Part shown: positions 15,887 to 23,522 of the stretch, in pieces
Layout: each line of letters begins with the position of its first letter
How positions within the stretch are numbered: position 1 is the first letter of the stretch
Source of the DNA: Nocardioides faecalis
GTDB taxonomy: Bacteria > Actinomycetota > Actinomycetes > Propionibacteriales > Nocardioidaceae
Assembly: GCF_018388425.1 (NCBI RefSeq)
Contig: NZ_CP074406.1
Coordinates: 1,860,001-1,924,000, forward strand
Reading direction: 5' to 3'
Length of the DNA: 64,000 nucleotides
Position numbers and translations under genes: made by a program
Notes under the pieces: generated by a model
The model's database searches: none
What the model was told of the DNA's origin: nothing
The model's input: only the letters and a program-made list of their open reading frames with translations

Positions 15887-16717
15887 TCAGCGTCCCTGGA
15901 ACTGCGGCGCGCGCTTCTCCAGGAACGCGCGCGGGCCCTCCTTGGCGTCCTCGGAGGAGAAGACCGCGGCCCCGACGCGGGCGTCGTCGGCCCAGCACTC
16001 GTCCTCGTGCTTGCCCTCGGAGTCCCGCATCGTCTGGAGGATCGCCTGCACCGCCAGCGGTCCGTTCGCGGCGATCTTGTCGGCGATGTCGTGCGCCTTG
16101 GCCAGGGCCTCGCCGTCGGGGACGACGTGGCCGATCAGGCCCAGCTCCTTGGCCTCCGGTGCGAGCAGGGTGCGCCCGGTGAGCAGCAGCTCGGCCGCCA
16201 CGGTGTAGGGGATCTGGCGGGGGAGCCGGACGGCGGAGCCGCCCATCGGGTACAGCGACCACCGGGCCTCGGCGACCCCGAACTTGGCGGACTCACCGGC
16301 GACCCGGATGTCGGTGCCCTGCAGGATCTCGGTGCCGCCGGCGATGGCGGGCCCCTCCACCGCGGCGATCAGCGGCTTGGTCAGCCGGAAGCCCTTGAGC
16401 AGCCCCTTGATCACGGTGGGGTCGTACTCCCCGGACTCGAAGCTCTCCGACGGCGGCTTGGCGTCCGCGGTCTTGAGGTCCATGCCGGCGCAGAAGTAGC
16501 CGCCGGCGCCGGTCAGGATGCAGACCCGGATCTCGGGGTCGGAGTTGACCCGGTCCCAGGCCGACTCCATGATCCGCAGCATCTCGCTCGACAGCGCGTT
16601 GCGCCGGTGCGGGCGGTTCATGGTGACGATCAGCTTGTGGCCGTCCTGCTCCACGAGGCAGTCGGGTGCCTCGGTGGTGTCGGCGGAGGGGGAGGTGGCG
16701 GCATCGGTGGCGGACAT
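15887..16717 (-). CDS. echA19: Enoyl-CoA hydratase, EchA19 (Rv3516) type, 276 aa
   Basis: A crotonase-fold protein: [11 protein letters not shown] near residues 37-47, [11 protein letters not shown] (oxyanion hole) near 72-82, [12 protein letters not shown] near 120-131 and [11 protein letters not shown]. It should hydrate the enoyl-CoA formed in the first round of sterol side-chain beta-oxidation. Divergent from fadD19 across 47 bases, exactly as in M. tuberculosis. TAGCGT lies 7 bases before the ATG with no Shine-Dalgarno sequence, so the message is probably leaderless. The KstR-like box at 16740-16753 stands just upstream and can serve both directions. Ends 31 bases before a strong inverted repeat. 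Confidence 0.88.
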   Translation of the reverse strand: MSATDAATSPSADTTEAPDCLVEQDGHKLIVTMNRPHRRNALSSEMLRIMESAWDRVNSDPEIRVCILTGAGGYFCAGMDLKTADAKPPSESFESGEYDPTVIKGLLKGFRLTKPLIAAVEGPAIAGGTEILQGTDIRVAGESAKFGVAEARWSLYPMGGSAVRLPRQIPYTVAAELLLTGRTLLAPEAKELGLIGHVVPDGEALAKAHDIADKIAANGPLAVQAILQTMRDSEGKHEDECWADDARVGAAVFSSEDAKEGPRAFLEKRAPQFQGR

Positions 16718-16739
16718 GTGAACAACGCTAGCGAAAAAG

Positions 16740-16753
16740 TGAAACGTGTTCTA
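16740..16753. promoter_or_regulatory. KstR-like operator between echA19 and fadD19
   Basis: TGAAACGTGTTCTA fits TnnAACnnGTTnnA fully. Its last two bases begin TACTGT (16752-16757), which lies 7 bases before the fadD19 GTG. The whole divergent region is only 47 bp, with a second candidate -10 (TAGCGT, 16725-16730) facing echA19, so one bound repressor could block both. Confidence 0.88.
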
Positions 16754-16764
16754 CTGTCGGCGCC

Positions 16765-18408
16765 GTGGCCCTCAACATCGCCGATCTCTTCGAGCACGCC
16801 GTCGACGCCGTACCCGAGAAGCCTGCCGTGCAGGTGGGGGACCGCGTCATCACCTTCGCCGAGCTGGAGGCCGAGGCCAACAAGCTCGCCCACCACCTGC
16901 AGTCCCAAGGCATCGGGAAGGGGGACCACGTCGGGCTCTACGCCAAGAACAGCATCGAGCACGTGATCGCCCTGATCGCGATCCTCAAGGTGCGTGCGGT
17001 GTCGATCAACGTGAACTTCCGCTACGTCGCCGGTGAGCTGGAGTACCTCTTCGACAACGCCGACCTCGTCGGCCTCGTGCACGACCGGGTCTACGCGCCG
17101 CTGGTCGCCGAGGTCGCGCCGAAGGTGCCCGGCCTGAAGACCTTCGTCGCGGTGCCCAACCCGCTCGAGCCCGAGGACGCCAGCGACCTGTCCTCGTTCG
17201 GCGGCGTCACCCTCGAGGAGGCGGTGGAGGGTCAGTCGGACGCCCGCGACTTCGGCGAGCGCAGCCCCGACGACGTCCACATCATCTACACCGGCGGCAC
17301 CACCGGCTTCCCCAAGGGCGTGATGTGGCGCCACGAGGACTTCTGGCGGGTGCTCGGTGGCGGCATCGACTTCATGACCGGCGAGCCGCTGGAGGAGTAC
17401 GACCAGTCCAAGAAGGCCAAGGACGGCAGCCTCGTCACGCTGCCGCTGAGCCCCCTCATGCACGGCGGGGCGCAGGCGTCGCTGCTCATGCACCTCTTCG
17501 CCGGCCAGGTCACCATCCTCGAGCCCAAGTTCGACCCGGTGCGCACCTGGGAGCTGGTGGACAAGCACGGCGTGCAGATGCTCTTCATGACCGGCGACGC
17601 CATGGCCATCCCGCTCATCGACGCCTACGAGGCCGGCGGCTTCGACGGCCAGACCCTGTTCGCCATCGCCTCCAGCGCCGCGATCTTCTCCAAGTCGGTC
17701 AAGGAGCGCTGGATGAAGGCGTTCCCCAACGCCGTGTTCACCGACTCGATCGGCTCCTCGGAGACCGGCTTCCAGGGCACCGGGCTGCAGGACGCCAGCG
17801 CGCTGTCCACCGACGGCCCCGTCGTGTCGATCCCGGCCACCACCGTGGTCCTGGGCGACGACAACCGGCCGCTGGACCTGGTCAAGGACGTCGGCAGGAT
17901 CGGCCGCACCGCACGCGCCGGCCACGTGCCGATCGGCTACTACAAGGACCCCGCGAAGTCGGCCAAGACGTTCATCGAGGTCGACGGCGTGCGCTACTCC
18001 ATCCCGGGCGACAACGCCCGGATCGAGGAGGGCAACCGGATCACGCTGCTCGGCCGCGGCTCGAACTGCATCAACACCGGCGGGGAGAAGGTCTACCCCG
18101 AGGAGGTCGAGCAGGCGATCAAGGCACACCCCGGCGTGTACGACGTCCTCGTGGTCGGGCTGCCCGACCCCAAGTACGGCCAGGCGGTGACCGCCGTCGT
18201 CGAGCCGCGTCCCGGCGAGCAGGTCGAGCTCGAGGAGCTGCGCACCTTCCTGCGCGCCCACCTCTCCGGCTACAAGCTGCCCCGGGCGCTCACCATCGTC
18301 CCGGAGATCCCGCGCAACGCCACCGGCAAGGCGCAGTACCCCAAGGCCAAGGAGCTCGCCCTGGCCGAGCACGTCACCCTCCCCACCGACGCAGGAGCGA
18401 ACGCCTGA
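16765..18408 (+). CDS. fadD19: Steroid-26-oate CoA ligase, FadD19 (Rv3515c) type, 547 aa
   Basis: An adenylate-forming ligase starting MALNIADLFEHAVDAVPEK, as FadD19 proteins do. P-loop IIYTGGTTGFPKGV is near residues 173-186, GSSETGFQGTG near 330, GRGSNCINTGGEKVYPEEVE near 430 and the Lys-bearing ARNATGKAQYP-like segment at the end. In mycobacteria FadD19 activates the C8 side chain of cholesterol after terminal oxidation; in Rhodococcus it is needed for C24-branched sterols. The length matches the family (about 548). GTG start with no Shine-Dalgarno sequence; operator and -10 are fused upstream. Its stop shares one base with the next ATG. Confidence 0.92.
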   Translation: MALNIADLFEHAVDAVPEKPAVQVGDRVITFAELEAEANKLAHHLQSQGIGKGDHVGLYAKNSIEHVIALIAILKVRAVSINVNFRYVAGELEYLFDNADLVGLVHDRVYAPLVAEVAPKVPGLKTFVAVPNPLEPEDASDLSSFGGVTLEEAVEGQSDARDFGERSPDDVHIIYTGGTTGFPKGVMWRHEDFWRVLGGGIDFMTGEPLEEYDQSKKAKDGSLVTLPLSPLMHGGAQASLLMHLFAGQVTILEPKFDPVRTWELVDKHGVQMLFMTGDAMAIPLIDAYEAGGFDGQTLFAIASSAAIFSKSVKERWMKAFPNAVFTDSIGSSETGFQGTGLQDASALSTDGPVVSIPATTVVLGDDNRPLDLVKDVGRIGRTARAGHVPIGYYKDPAKSAKTFIEVDGVRYSIPGDNARIEEGNRITLLGRGSNCINTGGEKVYPEEVEQAIKAHPGVYDVLVVGLPDPKYGQAVTAVVEPRPGEQVELEELRTFLRAHLSGYKLPRALTIVPEIPRNATGKAQYPKAKELALAEHVTLPTDAGANA

Positions 18409-19514
18409 TGCGCACCCCGCTGTGCGATGCCTTCGGCATCGAGTACCCGATCTTCGCCTTCACCCCCTCCGAGCACGTCGCGGCCGCGGTCTCGCGCGCC
18501 GGCGGGCTCGGCGTGCTGGGCTGCGTGCGGTTCAACGACGCCGAGGAGCTCGACCGGGTCCTCACCTGGATGGACGAGAACACCGACGGCAAGCCGTACG
18601 GCGTCGACGTGGTGATGCCGATGAAGATCCCCACCGAGGGCACCTCGACCGACCTGTCGACGTACATCCCTGAGGAGCACAAGAAGTTCGTCGACGAGAC
18701 GCTGCTCAAGCTCGGCGTGCCGCCGCTGCCCGAGGGCGAGGGCCGCGAGGGCGTGCTGGGCTGGCTGCACTCGATGGCGCGCTCCCACGTGGACGTCGCC
18801 CTGCAGCACCGGCCGGTGCTGATCGCGAACGCGCTCGGCACCCCGCCGAACGACGTGATCGAGGAGTGCCACGCCGCCGGCCTCAAGGTCGCCGCGCTGG
18901 CCGGTGCCCCCAAGCACGCCCAGAGCCACGTCTCCAACGGCGTCGACATCATCATCGCGCAGGGCTACGAGGCCGGCGGCCACACCGGAGAGATCGCCTC
19001 CATGGTGCTCACCCCGGACATCGTGGACGCCGTGGGCCCGAACGTCCCGGTGCTCGGCGCCGGCGGCATCGGCTCGGGCCGGCAGATCGCCGCCTCGCTG
19101 GGGCTGGGTGCGCAGGGCGTGTGGACCGGGTCGATCTGGCTCGGTACCGAGGAGTACCGCAACCTCGCCTCGAACCAGGGCTGGGAGACCGCGTTCCTGC
19201 GGGCGACGTCCTCCGACACCGTCCGCACCCGGATCTACACCGGCAAGCCGGCCCGGCTGCTCAAGACGAAGTGGACCGAGGCCTGGGCCGAGGACGGTGC
19301 CCCGGCGCCGCTGCCGATGCCGCTGCAGAACCTGCTCGTGGCCGACGCGCACAACCGGATCAACGCCTCCGGCGACCCCGACGTGATCTCGATGCCGATC
19401 GGTCAGATCGTCGGCCGGATGAACGAGGTCCGTCCCGTCGCCGAGGTCATGGCCGACCTGGTCGCGGAGTTCGAGGAGACGGTCAAGAAGCTCAACCAGG
19501 TGGCCGGCCTCTGA
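18408..19514 (+). CDS. Nitronate monooxygenase-like flavoprotein, 368 aa
   Basis: A TIM-barrel FMN protein of the nitronate monooxygenase/2-nitropropane dioxygenase family: AAVSRAGGLGVLGC near residues 25-38, ALAGAPKHAQSH near 165, the QGYEAGGHTGEIAS loop with the candidate catalytic His near 195, and LGAGGIGSGRQIAA near 220. It is fused to fadD19 translation by a one-base TGATG overlap and so belongs to the sterol unit. Related flavoproteins occur in mycobacterial sterol regulons (Rv3553), where they probably reduce or isomerise steroid intermediates; the true substrate is unknown. Its 3' end overlaps the converging fadD17-type gene by 23 bases. Confidence 0.85.
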   Translation: MRTPLCDAFGIEYPIFAFTPSEHVAAAVSRAGGLGVLGCVRFNDAEELDRVLTWMDENTDGKPYGVDVVMPMKIPTEGTSTDLSTYIPEEHKKFVDETLLKLGVPPLPEGEGREGVLGWLHSMARSHVDVALQHRPVLIANALGTPPNDVIEECHAAGLKVAALAGAPKHAQSHVSNGVDIIIAQGYEAGGHTGEIASMVLTPDIVDAVGPNVPVLGAGGIGSGRQIAASLGLGAQGVWTGSIWLGTEEYRNLASNQGWETAFLRATSSDTVRTRIYTGKPARLLKTKWTEAWAEDGAPAPLPMPLQNLLVADAHNRINASGDPDVISMPIGQIVGRMNEVRPVAEVMADLVAEFEETVKKLNQVAGL

Positions 19515-21129
19515 GCCGGTAGGTCCGGCCCCGCTCGTCGCGCATCCAGACGACGGGGCCGGTGGGCACGCCGGCGGCGGACAGCTCGCGCTTGAGCACC
19601 TTGTTGGTGGCGGTGCGGGGCAGCGAGTCGGCCGGGTGCACGTAGCGCGGCCACGCCTTGGGGGAGAGGTCGGCCTGCGCGGCGAGGAAGGCCTCCAGGC
19701 CGGCCGGGTCGAGCTCGCCGCGCAGCACCAGCGCCGCGGCGACCTGGTCGCCGACCTTGGCGTCGGGGACCGCGTAGACGGCGGCCTCGGCGACGGCGGG
19801 GTGGCGCAGCAGGATCCGCTCGATCGGTGCTGCGGCGAGGTTCTCCCCGTCCACCCGCAGCCAGTCGCCGGTGCGGCCGGCGAAGTAGATCCAGCCGTCG
19901 GCGTCGCGGTAGGCCAGGTCGCCGGACCAGTAGATGCCGTCCCGCATCCGCTCCGCCTCCGCGTCCGGGTCCTTGTAGTAGCCCGCGAACGCACCCGCGC
20001 CGGCGGTGTTGGCGAGCTCGCCGATCGCCTCGCTGGCGTTGACGAGGCGGCCCTCGGCGTCGAACACCGCGTCCGGCGTCGGCTGCCCGGTCTCGGGGTT
20101 GAGCACCTTCACTCCGTCCCGCGGCCAGCCGAGGCTGCCCGCCGGCATGCCCTCGCGGCGCTGCACGACCACGGCGTTCTCGGTGGAGGAGTAGGAGTCG
20201 ACGACCTGGCAGCCGAACCGGTCGGCGAAGGCGGCGATGTCGCCCTCGTTCGCCTCGTTGCCGAACACCAGCCGCAGCGGGTTCTCCGCGTCGTCGGCCC
20301 GCTCGGGGGTGGCCAGCACGTAGGTCAGCGGCTTGCCGACGTAGTTGGCGTAGGTGGCGCCGAAGCGTCGTACGTCGGGCAGGAAGCCGGAGGCGCTGAA
20401 CCGTGGCGCCAGCGCCACGGCGGTGCCGGTGGCCAAGGCCGGCGCCCAGCCCGCCATCACGGCGTTGGAGTGGAACAGCGGCATCGCGACGTACGCGACG
20501 TCCTGGCCCTCGACGCTGAGTCCGAACCGCTCGCCCAGCATGACGCCCGGGCCCGCGACCTTGCGGTGCGTCACCCGGACCGCCTTGGGGTCCCCGGAGG
20601 TGCCCGAGGTGAAGATCAGCATCAGCAGGTCGTCCGGGTCGAGCGCCACGTGGGGCACCGCGGCCCCGGCGTGCTCGGCCAGCAGCCGCTGCCACCGTGG
20701 CCCGGCCACGTCCAGCACCTGCACGCCCGACGCGGCCAGGTCGGCCGGCAGCAGGCCCGCGTGCTCGGCGTCGGTCAGCACCACCGAGGTGTCCGTGCGT
20801 ACGACGTCCCCGGCCAGCGCCGCACCCCGCCGGGTGCTGTTCAGGCCGACGACGACCTGCCCGCCGAGCGCGGCGCCGGACAGGGTGAGCAGGAACTCCG
20901 GGTCGTTGGCCAGCAGCACGCCCACATGCGGCTCGCCGCCGGCCGCGAGCGCCGGGGCGAGCAGGTCGTCCAGCGCGGCGGCGCGCACGGACGCCTCGGC
21001 GACGACCTCGGCCCAGGACAACGACCGCTCCTCGCCCGGCGGCCCCCAGAGCAGGCCGGGCCGGTCGTCGGCGGACCGGGCGAGCAGCAGGTCGCGGACC
21101 GTGGGCACCGGCGCCGCCGCATCCGTCAT
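19492..21129 (-). CDS. fadD17: Acyl-CoA synthetase, FadD17 (Rv3506) type, 545 aa
   Basis: An adenylate-forming ligase with P-loop IFTSGTSGDPKAV near residues 170-182, SYSSTENAVV near 310, YWSGDLAYRDADGWIYFAGRTGDWLRVDGEN near 400-430 and a C-terminal TATNKVLKREL. In M. tuberculosis FadD17 adds CoA to steroid acids with a shortened C5 side chain. The ATG at 21129 (MTDAAAPVPTVRDLL) is preferred to in-frame sites as far as 21267, which lie inside the fadE27 reading region. It follows fadE27 after 13 bases, so fadE26-fadE27-fadD17 is a unit with the same order as Rv3504-Rv3506. The last 23 bases overlap the opposing nitronate monooxygenase gene. Confidence 0.88.
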   Translation of the reverse strand: MTDAAAPVPTVRDLLLARSADDRPGLLWGPPGEERSLSWAEVVAEASVRAAALDDLLAPALAAGGEPHVGVLLANDPEFLLTLSGAALGGQVVVGLNSTRRGAALAGDVVRTDTSVVLTDAEHAGLLPADLAASGVQVLDVAGPRWQRLLAEHAGAAVPHVALDPDDLLMLIFTSGTSGDPKAVRVTHRKVAGPGVMLGERFGLSVEGQDVAYVAMPLFHSNAVMAGWAPALATGTAVALAPRFSASGFLPDVRRFGATYANYVGKPLTYVLATPERADDAENPLRLVFGNEANEGDIAAFADRFGCQVVDSYSSTENAVVVQRREGMPAGSLGWPRDGVKVLNPETGQPTPDAVFDAEGRLVNASEAIGELANTAGAGAFAGYYKDPDAEAERMRDGIYWSGDLAYRDADGWIYFAGRTGDWLRVDGENLAAAPIERILLRHPAVAEAAVYAVPDAKVGDQVAAALVLRGELDPAGLEAFLAAQADLSPKAWPRYVHPADSLPRTATNKVLKRELSAAGVPTGPVVWMRDERGRTYRLRGRPPG

Positions 21130-21142
21130 CGGGGCGCCGTCA

Positions 21143-22234
21143 TCAGGAGGCGAACGAGCGTCCGATGGCGAGCGCCTGCTCCGTGGCTCCACCGAAGAGC
21201 TGCTCGAACCGCTTGCCGCTGGTGAAGTAGCGGTGCGCCTCGCCGTCCAGGTCGATGCCCACACCACCGTGCACGTGCACGGTGGTGTGCGCGATCCGGT
21301 GCCCGGCGTCCGCGGCCCACAGCTTCGCGGTGGCGACCTCGGTCGCGGCCGGCAGGCCCTCCGCGAGGCGCCACACGGCCTGCCACAGGGTCAGCCGCTG
21401 CCCGAGGACGTCGATGAATCCGTCGGCCAGGCGCTGGGAGACCGCCTGGAAGGTGCCGATCGGGCGCCCGAACTGCTCCCGGGTGCGCGCGTAGCCCGCG
21501 GTGAGGCGCAGCGCGCCCTCACTCACGCCGAGCTGCTCGGCGGCGGCCGCGGTGACCAGCAGCTGGCCCAGCCGCTCCGCCGTCTCGGCATTCTCGCCCG
21601 CCGTGCCGATCCGGGTGGCCGGGGTGTCGGCGAACGTGACGAGCGCGGCGACGTCGCCGTCGCTGGTGTGCTGCGCGACCCGCTCCAGGCCGTCGGCGTC
21701 GGCGGGCACGAGGTAGACCCCGGCACCGTCGGCGCCGGTCGCGGTGACGACGAACGCGTCCGCGCGCATGCCGGCCCGGACCAGGGTCTTGGTGCCGCTC
21801 AGCGTGCCGTCGGCCGAGGCCCGGACGGTCGGCTCGGCCGGCAGGTGCGCGCGCTCCTCGGCGACGGCGGCCGCCAGCAGCACGGAGCCGTCCGCGGCGC
21901 CGGGCAGCCACGCCTGCTGCTGCTCGGGCGTGCCGTGCTCGGCCAGCAGCAGCGCGGCGGGGCCGTGCACGGCCAGCGGGACCGGCGCCACCCGGCGCCC
22001 GACCTCCACCAGCACGCGGGCCAGCTCGATCAGGCCGAGACCGGCACCGCCGTACGTCTCGGGCAGGTGCAGCGACAGCAGCCCGGCGCCGCCCAGCTCG
22101 GTCCACAGCTCGGCGTCGAACCGGTCGCCGGCGGCCTCGACGGCCTTGAGCCGGTCGTTGCCGGTGCGGTCGCCGAGGATGTTCGCGGCAAGGTCGGCCG
22201 CCTCGTCCTGCTCGGGGGTGAAGAGGAAGTCCAT
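21143..22234 (-). CDS. fadE27: Acyl-CoA dehydrogenase subunit, FadE27 (ChsE5) type, 363 aa
   Basis: A short, diverged acyl-CoA dehydrogenase starting MDFLFTPEQDEAADLAANI. It keeps LPETYGGAGLGLIELARVL, the YARTREQFGRPIGTFQA segment near residue 245-260 and the end motif VHVHGGVGIDLDGEAHRYF. Steroid side-chain dehydrogenases of actinobacteria are alpha2beta2 heterotetramers in which each subunit supplies part of the active site; FadE26 and FadE27 form one such pair acting on C8 and C5 steroid-CoA. Lies 14 bases downstream of fadE26. In-frame sequence before 22234 belongs to the fadE26 strand overlap and is not part of the protein. Confidence 0.88.
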   Translation of the reverse strand: MDFLFTPEQDEAADLAANILGDRTGNDRLKAVEAAGDRFDAELWTELGGAGLLSLHLPETYGGAGLGLIELARVLVEVGRRVAPVPLAVHGPAALLLAEHGTPEQQQAWLPGAADGSVLLAAAVAEERAHLPAEPTVRASADGTLSGTKTLVRAGMRADAFVVTATGADGAGVYLVPADADGLERVAQHTSDGDVAALVTFADTPATRIGTAGENAETAERLGQLLVTAAAAEQLGVSEGALRLTAGYARTREQFGRPIGTFQAVSQRLADGFIDVLGQRLTLWQAVWRLAEGLPAATEVATAKLWAADAGHRIAHTTVHVHGGVGIDLDGEAHRYFTSGKRFEQLFGGATEQALAIGRSFAS

Positions 22235-22248
22235 GTCGTGGGTCCGTC

Positions 22249-23460
22249 CTATCGCTTGGCGGCGGGCAGGCCGAGGCCGACGTAGCCGATGATGTCGCGC
22301 TGGATCTCGTTGGTGCCGCCGCCGAAGGTCATCACCAGCGAGGAGCGGAAATAGCGCTCCAGCCGGCCGGCGAGCACGGCGCCCGGCGACTCGGCGGTGA
22401 CGTGGGCGTGCGGGCCGACGACCTCCATCAGCACCCGGTAGATCTCGGTGGCCAGCTCGGAGCCGTAGATCTTGGTCGCCGACGCCTCGGCGGGGGAGAG
22501 CTCCACGCCGTGGTCGGCGTCCGCGGCGAGCTTCCAGTTGATCAGGCTCAGCGCCTCGATCCGGGCGTGGGCTCGGCCCAGGGCGATCTGCACCCACTCG
22601 GCGTCGATGACGCGGCGGCCGTCGGGGTTGCGGGTCTCGGTGGCCCACTCCCGCACCAGCTTCAGCGACAGCGTCAGCGGCGCCGCGGAGGTCAGCGCGA
22701 CCCGCTCGTGGTTGAGCTGGTTGGTCATCAGCGACCAGCCACCGCCGCGCTCGCCGACCAGGTTCTCCGCCGGCACCCGGACGTCGGAGTAGTAGGTGGC
22801 GGAGGTGTGCACGCCGGCGACCGTGTGCACCGGGGTGTAGGAGAAGCCCTCGGCGTCGGCGGGGACCAGGATCATCGAGAGCCCCTTGTGCCGCGGCGCG
22901 TCCGGCTCGGTGCGGCAGGCCAGCCAGATCCAGTCGGCGTACTGGATGAGCGAGGTCCACATCTTCTGCCCGTTGATCACCCACTCCCCGGACTCGGCCT
23001 CCCCGGACTCGGCGGCCTCGAGCACGGCCTTGGTCTGCAACGAGGCCAGGTCGGTGCCCGATCCCGGCTCGGAGTAGCCGATGGAGAAGTGCAGGTCGCC
23101 GGCCAGGATGCGGGGCAGGAAGTACTCCTTCTGCGCCGCCGAGCCGAACCGCATGATCGTCGGACCCACGGTGTTGAGGGTCAGGTAGGGGATCGGCACC
23201 CCGGCGACGGCAGCGGCGTCGGTGAAGATCAGCTGCTCGATCATGGACCGGGCCTGGCCGCCGTACTCCTTGGGCCAGCCGATCCCGAGCCAGCCGTCGC
23301 TGCCGATCTGGCGGATGACGTCGCGGTAGACCCCCGCCTCGCCGAACTCGCCGGTGGCCGACGCCAGACCGGCGCGGATCTCGGGGGTCACCAGCTGCGC
23401 GAAGTACTCACGAAGCTCCTCGCGCAGGGCGACCTGCTGCGGCTCAAGATCGATGTGCAA
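22249..23460 (-). CDS. fadE26: Acyl-CoA dehydrogenase subunit, FadE26 (ChsE4) type, 403 aa
   Basis: The larger partner of the steroid-CoA dehydrogenase: GWPKEYGGQARSMIEQLIF near residues 60-78, the FAD-side motif GYSEPGSGTDLASLQT near 127-142, NGQKMWTSLIQYADW near 163, and the C-terminal MTFGGGTNEIQRDIIG near 380. It starts at a TTG (23460); AGGAG stands 6 bases upstream, which supports that codon. Divergent from kshA over 62 bases that hold a KstR-like box. Known biochemistry of the pair is alpha,beta-dehydrogenation of 3-oxo-cholest-4-en-26-oyl-CoA; a C24-branched substrate here is inferred from the neighbouring fadD19 and ltp genes. Confidence 0.9.
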   Translation of the reverse strand: MHIDLEPQQVALREELREYFAQLVTPEIRAGLASATGEFGEAGVYRDVIRQIGSDGWLGIGWPKEYGGQARSMIEQLIFTDAAAVAGVPIPYLTLNTVGPTIMRFGSAAQKEYFLPRILAGDLHFSIGYSEPGSGTDLASLQTKAVLEAAESGEAESGEWVINGQKMWTSLIQYADWIWLACRTEPDAPRHKGLSMILVPADAEGFSYTPVHTVAGVHTSATYYSDVRVPAENLVGERGGGWSLMTNQLNHERVALTSAAPLTLSLKLVREWATETRNPDGRRVIDAEWVQIALGRAHARIEALSLINWKLAADADHGVELSPAEASATKIYGSELATEIYRVLMEVVGPHAHVTAESPGAVLAGRLERYFRSSLVMTFGGGTNEIQRDIIGYVGLGLPAAKR

Positions 23461-23507
23461 TGCGGGCTCCTGTGAGGGCGATTCGTTTGCCGTTCCGGCC
23501 GGAAAAC

Positions 23508-23521
23508 TATAACGTGTTCTA
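23508..23521. promoter_or_regulatory. KstR-like operator between fadE26 and kshA
   Basis: TATAACGTGTTCTA fits TnnAACnnGTTnnA. It ends one base before the ATG of kshA (23523). TAACGT (23510-23515) inside the box lies exactly 7 bases before that ATG and is a candidate -10 element, so operator and core promoter coincide. fadE26 starts 47 bases away on the other strand. Confidence 0.88.
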
Positions 23522-23522
23522 C

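Noticed and set aside
21143..22234. FadE27-type gene as a truncated dehydrogenase
   Set aside because: Steroid dehydrogenase subunits of this kind are naturally short and work as heterotetramers with FadE26, whose gene is next to it.
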